Below, piece after piece: positions 33,497-43,371 of a stretch of 64,000 nucleotides of DNA. The position numbers and the translations under genes are program-made. Each line of letters begins with the position of its first letter. Position 1 is the stretch's first letter. Source of the stretch: Aphrocallistes beatrix. Its lineage: Eukaryota > Porifera > Hexactinellida > Sceptrulophora > Aphrocallistidae. The notes under the pieces were generated by a model. It was given only the letters and a program-made list of their open reading frames with translations, searched no databases and was not told the origin of the DNA. Where the stretch lies: NCBI GenBank assembly GCA_963281255.1, contig OY725488.1:4611925-4675924 (forward strand), given 5' to 3'.

Positions 33497-34779
33497 GTGA
33501 GTATGTTATCTGTAATCTCCGTTGGGTACAGCTACGGAAGACTATGATTAATTGTTTTCATGACTATGCGTTCATATTTATAGGATGTTATCATCCATGA
33601 TAAGTAAAATCCCGATCTTCATATAATGATAATGTAGAATTACAAGTATGTTATGATCATTTGTGTCCATTTAGATTATTAGTATAGCCTTAAGATCTTT
33701 CATTTTGTGACCCTTTGCAATAATAAAATGATGACTTTTTATATTTGTTAATGGGAAATAGTAATATGTATTTGTGATTCAAATGTCAGTTTTCTGTTTC
33801 TTAGTATTTAATTGATTCCAAAAATGTGGATTTTCCGATTATGATAGAACTTTGCAACTTGTTGACTAGTATTTGAAATTTGATTCAGAGATTCACACTT
33901 CTCAAATTAATCAGAAAATATTTCATAATGTTAAAGAGAATTTATTAGGTGTTCTTCCTATATTATTATATATTGGATCTATGATCCAATATATAAAGTG
34001 ATATTCCAAAATACAAGATCCCTGCGATTCAAAGTTTTAATGCCAATAATATCCAAACTCGAAGATTTTATGAAAAAATACGTTGTCACTTGATTAATTT
34101 CGTTCAATATCATACTAGTCAAACATTACTGATTGAAGAGATTCTTCGATATATTTAAGGCATCGCTGATTTTTATAAATATAGTTTCCCCAGTGATCAC
34201 AATGAAGATTGTGTAACGCATTGCACAAGAAAAAGAGCCCCAATATATCCTGATTCTCTACAGCTTCAGTTTAGGTGCTATGTGGTCCCAAAACACTATT
34301 TTAAAATTCGCCAAATCTGAGCATTAAGTGCGAAAATATGTAAATTCTTCATGTTTCAATAGTCCTTCGGAATTACCTTGTTACCCACGCGTTTTTTCAA
34401 ATGTCAAAAGACAGTCACTCAAATCAAAAGTCATAACATCTTCCTCTTTCAATGTAGTCGAATTCCATGCCATTGCCTGGACTCTCTCTATATAAAAGCG
34501 TGCTTCTCACACTTGACTAGCGCATCAAGGAATACTTAGTTTCGGCAGAGTCACCCTAACTGCCTAAGGGCTCCTGGGGATATAGCCTAATATTGATTAC
34601 ATTTGCTGATCCATTAATGCATATTAATTGAAATTCAGTCAGTGAGCAAACTGGGACGGGAATAATGTAGATAATATGTTTATGCTTGTGTTTGTGCCAT
34701 TTTAAACTGTAGTATTTATATATCTCAATTTTGTCAATTAATTTAGTAATTAGAAGATATTATTTATGCGTATTTAGCA
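33497..34779. other. WNK intron, no gene recognised
   Basis: Nothing coding was seen. A TATATAAAAG box occurs at 34,489-34,500 followed by a GC-richer stretch; with no gene after it I do not call a promoter. Confidence 0.45.
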
Positions 34780-35690
34780 GCTTGTATATGAATAGAAATT
34801 TCCCTGCTTTAGCAGTTCCCAGCCTATTCCTCACTTGTGAATGGACCAAGCCAAAAGATAATATTCTCTCTACCCAGGCACTTGACGCCACACCTCAAGT
34901 ATTTGGCAGCAAAGTGTAATCATATCATTCCCCACATGGCTTTTCTGAGATCGCCAACATGTAATGAGGGAGATCCTTTATATAAATTCTTTTTTGAACA
35001 TGAATGACTTGAATTGGTTACTTCTAGTAGTCCTGAAGTTGATCACGGTATCCAAAATGATGTATACTCCAGGCTGCATAATTCAAACCCTTCATCAATC
35101 TCGCAATTTGACAAATTTCTACCCATGTATCTCGGATCAATTATGTTTGTTAAGTAGTGTGCTATGGCTAGCGCATGTTTGGAGCATTGTTGTATTTCCA
35201 AACTTCAGCCTCCATGGCCGGCGCCATGTTTTATCGGCAGTGGGTGTCCTAAGAGGGATTTCCCTGAAAGTGGGTGTCCATTTATGGAGGGATATATATT
35301 GTACAATATGATAAAACAGGACGCAGTGGGTGTCTGGTCACCCAGGACACCCCCGGTGGCGCCGGCCCTGGCCTCACTCAATTTGCAATTGTCACTCTGC
35401 ATTTTATCAAGGGCCACAGTGATAGGCTTCAGGAGTCCGAGATAATCTTCAGCATTTCTCTTGATACTAATATCTCGCACTTTCTTCGCGATCATGGCGT
35501 CAATATTGTCGCGGTGTTCCTCGCACACTTTGAGGATCATTGCCCAGTTATCTAGGTAACATTGATGAGAATCCGCGAGGGTGTTCTAGCGAACTCCCCT
35601 GGTAGCACAAGTTTCTTGCCGCTTGTTGATTTGTGCCACGCGGCGAAGAAGGTGCCTACTTTTGATTGACTCCAAATAGATTATTCAAAT
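34780..35690 (-). pseudogene. hAT-3 transposase fossil, split by a MITE
   Basis: Minus-strand residues from 35,690 downward read LADSHQCYLDNWAMILKVCE, then IAKKVRDISIKRNAEDYLGL and LKPITVALDKMQSDNCKLSE. The frame resumes after a 158-bp MITE at EVWKYNNAP. Nearer 34,800 a second block reads VERILSFGLVHSQVRNRLGT, the hAT dimerisation domain of a clade with F-G-L-V-H-S-x-x-R-N-R-L-G. Stops and frameshifts lie between the blocks. This is a different hAT lineage from hAT-1 and hAT-2. Confidence 0.85.
35208..35375. mobile_element. GC-rich MITE, 158 bp, in hAT-3
   Basis: The element occupies 35213-35370 with inverted ends CATGGCCGGCGCCATG and, reversed, CAGGGCCGGCGCCACC. GCCTC flanks it on both sides (35208-35212 and 35371-35375). 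Disregarding it restores the hAT-3 reading across L-S-E-A-E-V-W, which confirms the boundaries. It contains three copies of GTGGGTGTC. A 5-bp duplication does not fit hAT (8 bp), so the superfamily is open. Confidence 0.85.
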
Positions 35691-35692
35691 AT

Positions 35693-36240
35693 CCTTACTA
35701 TTAAAACTCGATTATTGTGTATGTGTGTATATATATATATCTGTAACGAATTGATTGAAGAAACTGCCGGTCATAGAAAGCTAATTTTTGGCATGTCGGA
35801 GTATTTTGGCTATGGCTCCAGTAAGTTCTGAGCTCAGAGCAAAATGTCGACTCATCATGGAATTATGACGTCATTGTCACATTTTTAAAAGTTAAGCAAC
35901 ACAGTTATTCGAGCATAACTCAGCCATTATAGGAGATAGAAGGCTGAAATTTTAATAGAATCTGTATACTAACATACCCCACATATGATGCGACTTTCAT
36001 CAAAAAATGATGACTCATCACTGTTATGACGTCATCATTACGCATCAAACATTTTAAAATTGACAAATTTGGTGATTTTTCGAGTGAAATCGGTTTTAAC
36101 ACTAGATGGACATATTTAGAGATGTTATCTCCCTTACAATTAACCAATGTCACCTCCAGGCGACGGAAGGGAGCCTCTGGCGGACACGAAGTGTCCGCCA
36201 GCCGCGCAGCGCAAGCAAGCGAAGCGCGCTTGTATATATT
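35693..36240 (-). repeat. R1 dispersed repeat, full length
   Basis: It starts TCCTTACTATTAAAACTCGA after an A and passes a TA-rich junction into CTGTAACGAATTGATTGAAG. It ends with GGCGGACACGAAGTGTCCGC and GCGCAAGCAAGCGAAGCGCG. Both TGACGTCA sites are intact (near 35,867 and 36,028). Confidence 0.92.
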
Positions 36241-36698
36241 AAAATATTGATCTTTTATAATCAAAAGGGTTGTCCTTCTGTAATTGACACATTTTGATGA
36301 TAATCAATAACTGGGATAAATGATTATTTCAATTTTCGCAATCACTTTTACAAAAAAAAAAGACTTTTATTGTGTATTAATTCCATCTGAATTTACTCTC
36401 TTAGAACGCATTTTGTCTTCTATACTAAAGATTCATGACGCTGATTGAGCTGATTTTAATTTTATATTTGGGGTAAAAATATTGAATCTCGATTCAAAAC
36501 CTTAGAATTGTCGTTTCAAAATACCTAAATACTGCACAGATATATATACAAAAAAGGAGAATATTTTAAACTTCTACACTAGTTCTAGAGATCTTGACAC
36601 ACGACAAATAATTTAAACACATAAATGTAACAATATATGTGTTTTAATTATTTTAGCATACAATTTTTAATTTTTTCATCACTGTTTTTTCTATATAG

Positions 36699-36935
36699 GT
36701 ATCAGTAGGATTTGCAAAGCATGATGAATTCCAAATATTTGTAAAAACACTACAAAGTCGAATTGACAGAGCTAAAAGGAATAAAAATATAAATGGAAAT
36801 CTGGTAACATCAAATGATGCAGATGCCAATATTGCAATCAAAACCAATTCAGTAATTGATATTGATAAAGATGAAATGTTGAAAGAATTTAACCAGAATG
36901 ATTTATTTTCTCAGCCTGGTTCATTATATGAGAAG
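36699..36935 (+). CDS. WNK: WNK exon: regulatory domain, second part
   Basis: 79 codons in phase 0 lie between TATATAG|GTA and AAG|GTAATC. The exon opens VSVGFAKHDEFQIFVKTLQS RI and continues the WNK autoinhibitory domain: after V-x-x-E in the previous exon comes (M)-V-x-x-G-F, an acidic residue pair, then a hydrophobic V-K-x-(I/L)-x-x-R-I. The remaining residues, NKNINGNLVTSNDADANIAI and IDKDEMLKEFNQNDLFSQPG, are a low-complexity polar linker as expected outside domains. The donor suggests further exons downstream, but none was recognised in the rest of the window. WNK C-termini are long and poorly conserved, so unseen exons are possible. Confidence 0.85.
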
Positions 36936-37475
36936 GTAATCAGAAGTTTTTAAAATTATGTACAATTTAATTTAATTTGTTTAATAAAGTAAATTATTGA
37001 TCCACTATGATTACTGTTCTGTTCCCTTCTTGACAATAGTCAAATAAATATACAATATCTTGCTTTGTCGAGATGGTATTAATTATTCCCGATTTTCCTA
37101 GAAACTCAATTTTATTTCCATTAATATGGATGTATAGAATAGATTCTAACAAGTACGAACTCAGATGGGTGGTAACAGTGGATAGGAATTACATCATTTA
37201 AATAGCTACACATCAAGGTAAATCCAAATTACTCACTTTAGAAATTCTGGGTAGACGTATACATTTCAAAATTTCCTTGGGAAAATAAGTGAAAGTCACC
37301 TGTAATATTGGAATGGCGAAAATAACTTATGTATTCTATATTTTCATCACTGAATAACTATGTATATTATTATACGATCTTGCACCATAGGAGTGTTAGT
37401 TTTTATAAATCTCTTCGTTGAAAATCTATGTTATACAAAAATAACAACTTTGGATTGCTTTATTAAGTTACCCAA
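36936..37475. other. Intron or downstream sequence
   Basis: No coding exon or repeat was recognised between the last WNK exon seen and the next R1 copy. Confidence 0.45.
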
Positions 37476-37477
37476 CC

Positions 37478-37800
37478 ACGCTTCGTTTGCTTGCGCTGCG
37501 CGGCTTCAGGATTTAAAGTGCCCGCCAGAAGCGCACTTTGGCACCTCACATGGGGTAGGGTAGATAGGGTAGATAACATCTCTAAATACGTCTGTCCTAA
37601 TGTTATGATCGATATCACTCGAAAAATTACCTTTTTTCTTTGATGCGGTGATGACGTCATAGCAGAGTGATGAGCCATCATTTTTTTATGTGAGTTATTT
37701 CATATTTGAGATATATTAATATACACAATATATTACAATTTATTATTAGCACTATTTTCATTATCCTTACTATTAAAACTCGATTAATATTTTTTTATTT
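37478..37800 (+). repeat. R1 dispersed repeat, internally deleted
   Basis: It begins ACGCTTCGTTTGCTTGCGCT and keeps one TGACGTCA near 37,652. It skips most of the distal half and ends with TCCTTACTATTAAAACTCGA in direct orientation. Confidence 0.82.
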
Positions 37801-38256
37801 ATATACTATATAGGCAGTGGCACCGTGGGGGGGGGGGGCGGGGGGGCGGCACTCCAAGGGGGCGGCAAATTGCATTTACAACTTTAAATTAAATTCACCT
37901 AATGCATGTAGAAATCCAGTGTTGAATTAAATTGATCAAAGTTTATTGTATGTTGACAATTTGCTCTATTACCAATTGACAAATAACAATTGATTACTGC
38001 ACTTCTATAATTAAGAATCCCTCTAAATCAATTGTAATGATTTCAATTTCTGAAATAATGAAAACATATATATATTAGTATACAAACCACAACCTTACTG
38101 TAATAACATAATAACATAATAGTCATAATACTTGTAGAAGTTATATTATTAACTGTAAGAAATATAAATGACAATATTAAGTCGCATGTATAGATTTCTT
38201 GCGTGTTTTAATAAATTAACTATTCAGATTTCATCATAAAATTGCAATTTCAAATA

Positions 38257-38640
38257 ATGAGCAGCAGTATTAAGAGAGTAAAGCTGAGTGGTGCTGCATA
38301 CAGAAGGCAACGAGATGAGCGTAAAGAAGAAAATCAGCGCTCTGCACGTACAATGCACAATTTCTTGCTGCCTGTTGAGTCTGTAACGGTTCCAGTTCCT
38401 GATATATCTTTTGTAGAAAGCCCTCCGATTGATTCCAATCTTGACGAGACTATAGCTAGCTCTTCAGTCAGAGACACAGTTGGGATAGAATCCAATTCAA
38501 TGGAATCAGATTCAATGACGGTACCTGAATCAGAAGTTTTGATAAAGTAGATCCTGATATCTTTCATGATGCTGGAGTTTGGAATATACCATTATCTGAC
38601 CCTATTCGGATCGAACTCGTATTCCGTGGGCCAGTAGATC
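38257..38640 (+). pseudogene. hAT-1 transposase N-terminus
   Basis: The + frame from the ATG at 38257 reads MSSSIKRVKLSGAAYRRQRD, a basic start common in TTF/MYM-type hAT proteins, and then a serine- and acid-rich linker. It stops at 38550. A one-step frame change continues with DPDIFHDAGVWNIPLSDPIR and IELVFRGPV. The D-P-x-x-W and D-P-I-R-x-E-L-V-x-R-G-P pattern is the conserved entry to the TTF-type zinc-finger domain of this hAT clade. The coding is then cut off where the Tc1-like sequence begins near 38,640, so the zinc finger is missing. Confidence 0.82.
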
Positions 38641-39555
38641 TTCAAAACTCAAAAAGTCAATTGAAATTTTCTCCCAGATTTCATAAAGAGTCTTCTCAAG
38701 CTCGCCAAGAGCCCTGGGAGATCTCAAATTGAACTGCATTTTTATCCAGGCCCACAGGTTTTCAATTGGATTGAGATCCGGGCTACGCGCAGGCCAATCC
38801 ATTCTGACTATACCCTCATTCCGCATGAAATCCTTCGCAACCTTGGAGGTGTGTTTGGGATCATTGTCCTTCTGAAAAATCCAACCATCTGGATACAGAA
38901 CTTGACTCTGAGCAATCAAGCACTCGTTTAGGATACTAATATATCCCAATCCAGTCAAATTCTCCCGAAAGATCTTCAATGGAAAAGTGCCACGAGCAGA
39001 AAAGGCACCCCAAACATGAAGTTTCGGTGTGTGCCTAGAGGTGGGTTTTACTGGGTTCTCGTAACTCTTGCACCACAGGCAAATCTTGCCTTGTGACAAC
39101 CAAATAGACATTTCGCCACTGAATACGACCTTCTCCCAATCTGCGGCCTTGTTATCTTTTGCCCAAGACACGTATCTGTCCATATGCCTCTGTGTGAGGA
39201 ACGGAATTGCCTTCGCAACCTTTCGAGTGTGTCCCAGCCTCTTGAGATGCTGTCTCACAGTCTCCCGGGAGTATGTATTCGACCGTGTGATGTTAAATTT
39301 GCTCGTTAACTTCCTAATAGACATCTGTCTTTTGTTTCGAGCAAGTTTAACAAGTGAAATAGTGTCGTTCTTGTTGATAACTCTGCCTTTTCCAGAACCT
39401 CTCTTTCTCTTAATTGAAACTTCGGCTTTCAGCTTAGAAATTGTTCGATAAATCGTGCTCTTTGGGATGCCTGTACGACGAGATACCTCCATCGCATTCG
39501 TAATACCGGACTGGAATAAGGTACTAATCTTGTCACGGTGGATCTGTTCAGTCAT
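38602..39555 (-). pseudogene. Tc1-like transposase with altered first Asp, C-terminus cut
   Basis: A 317-residue minus-strand frame starts MTEQIHRDKISTLFQSGITN. It has paired helix-turn-helix DNA-binding regions: SRRTGIPKSTIYRTISKLKA, then SIRKLTSKFNITRSNTYSRE. The DDE core follows: VVFSGEMSIWLS, IFQKDNDPKHTSKVAKDF, and MDWPARSPDLNPIENLWAWI. In this family the first block normally reads F-S-D-E, so the catalytic aspartate appears to be Gly here. The second Asp (K-D-N-D) and the Glu (P-I-E-N-L-W) are present. The last residues (LLAHGIRVRSE) read into hAT-1 sequence on the other strand, so about 20 native C-terminal residues and one terminal repeat are missing. The frame has no stop, so decay is recent, but activity is unlikely. 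Confidence 0.9.
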
Positions 39556-39711
39556 TACGAACTAATTCGAAAAGAAATTCAAATGTTATATGAGTATTTG
39601 TGACGGAAAACAATCTTAAATTACCTAAAATATATTATAGAAAATGGGAAGTCAGGGTTATACAATAATAGGAAAGAACACTCACAGAAATGTTACTAAA
39701 ATAGTTTTAAA

Positions 39712-40767
39712 ATGCTGCATTTATCGAAACATATAATATGTACGAATAATAGAAGAGAGAAGGAGTTTAGAAGTGATGGTTGTGTTATAACATGCGAAAT
39801 AACAAAAATAGCAATATTCCCAATTTTAGAAGCCTTGGAGAAACTTACGGGAGTAGAGGAGAATTTCGACACAAGGTCAGGTGCAGGTATCCTCATTTCC
39901 AGCTTAAATACATTCCCATTTTTCTGTTACCTGGGATTGTGGGGGAAGATTCTCCCTGAAGTTGATGACGTCCAGAAATATCTACAGACCAAAGGACTCG
40001 GATTAGATCAATCTGTTTTTAAAATCCACTCACTTCGACAGTTTCTGGATGATGGACGAGATCGCCTGTTTGAGGAATCTATTATTTATGCGATCGCCAG
40101 ATGTGAGGAAATGGATATTACAATAACGCGACGTGTGAGGAAGCGAAAAAGATTAGATGGTGTGGCGATTATGATGAAAATATTACTTTCCAAGAAGAGC
40201 TACGACGAGAGTTGTTTCAAGTGGTGGACAAATTAAGGAATGAAATTAACTAACGCTTTGAACAGATGGACACAATTAACAAAAAATTTGGGTTTCTCCA
40301 ACTTGAAATTATCATGGATACAAACTGGGATAAATTTATCGAACAAAGCATCCAATGCCCTCGCTGATGTATATAATGAAGTCGATGGTGATGAATTGAA
40401 ACTTGAAATTCATAGACTTAGGAGATATGTGTTAGTCTCGCGTAATAATAATCAAGGTGTCATTTGCGGAAATTGCACTATTCTTGTTCTACTGCAATGG
40501 ATGGTCAAATGGGGATTTATAGAGTCCCTTCCAAATCTTATTATCGCGATTCGAATATTTCTGATCTTGAGTATCAGCGTTGCAAGTTGCGAAAGAAGTT
40601 TTTCGAAGTTAAAACTAATAATGAATTATCTGCGATCGACAATGAGTCAAATTCGGTTAACAAGCATTGCAATCTTGTCGATAGAGAGAGACATGACAGA
40701 TAATACTAATTTTGATTATATTATCATTGATTTCGCAGCATTGAAAGCAAGAAGAACTATTTATTAA
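39712..40767 (+). pseudogene. hAT-1 transposase C-terminal half
   Basis: The first open block runs to a TAA at 40234-40236. It includes SSLNTFPFFCYLGLWGKILP, then EVDDVQKYLQTKGLGLDQSV and RVRKRKRLDG. After the stop a second frame supplies RFEQMDTINKKFGFL near 40,250-40,300. The original frame then gives VASCERSFSKLKLIMNYLRS and TMSQIRLTSIAILSIERDMT, the hATC dimerisation domain, followed by ALKARRTIY. The order fits MYM/TTF-type hAT transposases. At least two frame changes and one nonsense codon inactivate it. Confidence 0.87.
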
Positions 40768-40929
40768 CCATTTGTAGCGAGTTTTTAGAATATTGTTAAG
40801 CAAAATTAAGCAAATAGGAAATTGAATCGCGAAATTATAATTTAAATAATTCACACTTAGGGGCGGCAACGCGGCATTCTAAAATTCCCGCCCCGGGCGG
40901 CATTTGGTCACGCTAAGCCACTGTAATAG

Positions 40930-41449
40930 GGTGGATCGATTTTTCAACTTTTGGTCCTACTCACTTTGCGATCTCAGAAATGAACCGGCTTGACCTAAAA
41001 AATAATTATTTGATCATTAAAAACCTACTCATTTACACTTTAACATCACCCTACAGGGTTCAAAAGAGGAGGAATTCGAAATTTGTTGGGAATTTTGTCC
41101 ACATTTGTGTTAATTTATCCCTTTAATGATGAAAGAGAGTGTTTTAGAATAGTAAAATGTCACGTAGGACTCAGGGTGATTATTAGAAAGTTTGAACTTT
41201 CCAATTTATAGTATCTGTTCAAAAGTTATGATCTAATATGCAAAGAAATCGGACAAAAACGCATAAACTCAATAACTATAAATCTATTAAAGCTTGAACT
41301 TAGCTTAGCTTGGCTTTAGAAACCCAAAGCATTGATTACAAGGTTGAAATAATCAATTGTATATTATTTTAAACTATGTATTATTATTATCATTATAACA
41401 GTATAACATCACTTTTCAACTACTAAATCAACTTTTTTTAAATTACTAC
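40930..41449. other. Possible 5-prime region of an unclassified element
   Basis: It starts GGGTGGATCGATTTTTCAAC directly after the hAT-1 right end, and AACATCACCCTACAGGG occurs near 41,042. I could not find a matching inverted end, so an element boundary is only suspected. No coding. Confidence 0.3.
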
Positions 41450-42118
41450 ATGGCAGTTACCAGGAATAAATCATCGAAATTTTTGTTGGGACATCCTAAA
41501 ACCTTTCCAGGTATTCAACTTCCTGCAAATCTTGATGTTATAAATCATGCCAGATGTATTCGAGCTCAACTCATAGAAAGCGGTGAGTACAACCCTCATA
41601 GAGGCATATACATTGCACAAGCAACCCAAGATATTATAAATGTTTGGAAAAAAGCTTCACTTCCAACAATTCTGAATAAAACGGTAAGGGATAGAGTAAA
41701 TTCCTACCTCAGTAGAATGAAGATAGGAGAAACCCCAGTCTCTAAACGTAGTGAGGCACACGCTCGGTTAATCGTTATAAGCAATATCAATTCAATAGTC
41801 ACAAAGCTCTTGAGAAATATAAAAAAGGCAAATACAGAAACTTCTATTCGTGTTGAAAATAAAGGGAAGAGATTAAAATTAATTCAAGTTGCAGATGAAG
41901 GAGTCGAGTATTCTGATACTGAGTTATCCGAGGAAATTGTAGAAAGCAATGATCCTACAATTAGTCTCAATACTGAATTGAAAAATTCCATCCTAGGAAA
42001 TTCACATTATCCCAGAAACATGAGGAACACTATTCAAGCTGCAGATGGATATGGAATCTCTGATCGTGCTCTTGCTGATATTCTGAACAATTTTCTCCAT
42101 AGATTTGTATTCAAATAA
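41450..42118 (+). CDS. Unclassified 222-residue protein, possibly transposon-derived
   Basis: A clean ATG-to-TAA frame of 222 codons, standing apart from the short shadow frames around it. It reads MAVTRNKSSKFLLGHPKTFP, then GIQLPANLDVINHARCIRAQ. A helix-rich middle (TVRDRVNSYLSRMKIGETPV) and a lysine-rich segment near residue 130-150 follow. A serine/acidic linker and finally AADGYGISDRALADILNNFL come next. The F-L-L-G-H-P, P-x-x-x-D-V-I and G-(I/V)-S-D-R-A pieces give the impression of the N-terminal part of a larger, repeated, possibly transposon-encoded protein whose catalytic part is missing. I cannot name the family. It could be a truncated copy or an independent small gene. Confidence 0.5.
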   Translation: MAVTRNKSSKFLLGHPKTFPGIQLPANLDVINHARCIRAQLIESGEYNPHRGIYIAQATQDIINVWKKASLPTILNKTVRDRVNSYLSRMKIGETPVSKRSEAHARLIVISNINSIVTKLLRNIKKANTETSIRVENKGKRLKLIQVADEGVEYSDTELSEEIVESNDPTISLNTELKNSILGNSHYPRNMRNTIQAADGYGISDRALADILNNFLHRFVFK

Positions 42119-42169
42119 AGTCAATGATAAGTTAAGAAATATGTTTGTTTTTTAAATGGGATGTTTAAG

Positions 42170-42910
42170 GAACCCTTATATTATCACATACATCCTTTCA
42201 TCAAAGATTTTAATGGATATTCTATTTTCAATCGTTTTAGATATGACCTCGGCGAATTTAGGGGCCTAGAGAGTTACATTTTCCCGAACTTTACCCATAC
42301 ATTGTCTTAGCATACTAACCAATGGTCGGATCTGAACTTTTTTTTTTTCAAATGATCCGAATTTTATTTCTTTCGCAATTATCGGTAGATTTCTGCTATT
42401 AACCCTACTTGGACTTGGGGTACAAAGTATAAATAGAAAAATCCCTCTTTCATTTTCACTTTCAATTCACTTTCAATTAACTTTCACTTTCACTTCAACA
42501 TTCCAAGTCCAAGTAGGGTTAAACCTGCCTTTCCACTAGTAATTTTGAGAGGAATTCTAAAATGCATCTTGTTTTGAATCGCTTTTAATGATCTTTCTTC
42601 CAAATTCTTGCATTATATAATCTCTGAAGGGGTCCAAACAATGTTCGACGTCCATAGAATTTTTTTAAAATCAAATAAGTTAAAACCATCTGATGAATGC
42701 GTTAAAATCGCGTTATTATCAATTTTTAGTATCTCTAAACTTTAACGGGGTAAAATCTTAAAATTCAAAATCGCTACCCTTTAATTAGTAAAATAAAATG
42801 TAACCTCTCAGTAATACAATGAAATCAAGTATAAAACTTTTTTTTTGAAATCAAATATAAAAACTTTTTTTTTTACGTTACTAACGACTTTCGAGGGCAG
42901 TATCGTTATT
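42170..42910 (+). repeat. R2 dispersed repeat, 3-prime part
   Basis: It is similar to 16500-16930 and to the reverse of 62510-63060: ACATCCTTTCATCAAAGATT, GACCTCGGCGAATTTAGGGG and ATAATCTCTGAAGGGGTCCA. It ends TTTCGAGGGCAGTATCGTTA. A 116-bp MITE interrupts it at 42403-42518. Confidence 0.85.
42399..42522. mobile_element. piggyBac-type MITE, 116 bp, TTAA target
   Basis: The perfect inverted ends CCCTACTTGGACTTGG are bounded by TTAA on both sides (42399-42402 and 42519-42522). CCC-starting termini within TTAA are the piggyBac signature. The interior is a short pyrimidine-rich run of CTTTCACTTTCAATTCA repeats. It interrupts R2. Confidence 0.85.
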
Positions 42911-43371
42911 GACTGTATGTAATACATTTCCGTAAATAAATGCGAAAATTTAATTTTTGTTTTCTGAACGACGTCGAATTTCCTTTCGAAGATATGACTG
43001 GTTTCAAATTGCTCTGGAAATTCTTAGCTCTGCTCAGAATTCTTAACGGATAATTCTTAGAATTCATCAAGAATTCTTAATTCTAAGATATTTTGCGAAT
43101 TCTTAGAATTGACTAAGATTTATTAAAATCCTACTACTTTACTATTTTGAGTACTTTCAGCTTTCTAATTTACGGTTACTCGGCATGCTATTGCAGCGGT
43201 TCTCAAACTTTTTCTCATTGCATACCCTTCAAGCAGGCTCTTATGTGTCTTGTACCCTTGCAATGGCTTAGAACCTTACATTGTAAATATTGTGTTTACA
43301 CCCCTTTAACTCTGTTTACGCAGAATATCCTTTTTTTCTTATCTAGCAATATACTAGTAACACAAAATTAA

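Larger units (their letters stand above)
37815..40923 (+). mobile_element. hAT-1 element with nested Tc1 transposase
   Basis: The left end CAGTGGCACCGTGGGG and the right end, reversed CAGTGGCTTAGCGTGACC, are hAT-type termini. Both subterminal regions are rich in GGGGCGGC motifs. The flanks TATATAGG and TAATAGGG are only partly alike, so the target duplication has decayed. Transposase fragments lie at 38257-38640 and 39712-40767 on the + strand. A Tc1-like transposase occupies the middle on the minus strand. Confidence 0.82.

Noticed and set aside
34489..34560. TATATAAAAG box followed by a GC-richer stretch resembling a promoter
   Set aside because: No coding sequence follows it; in AT-rich DNA such boxes are common.
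35164..35445. Proline-rich frames around the GC-rich patch
   Set aside because: They span a MITE inserted in hAT-3, and the hAT-3 reading lies on the opposite strand.
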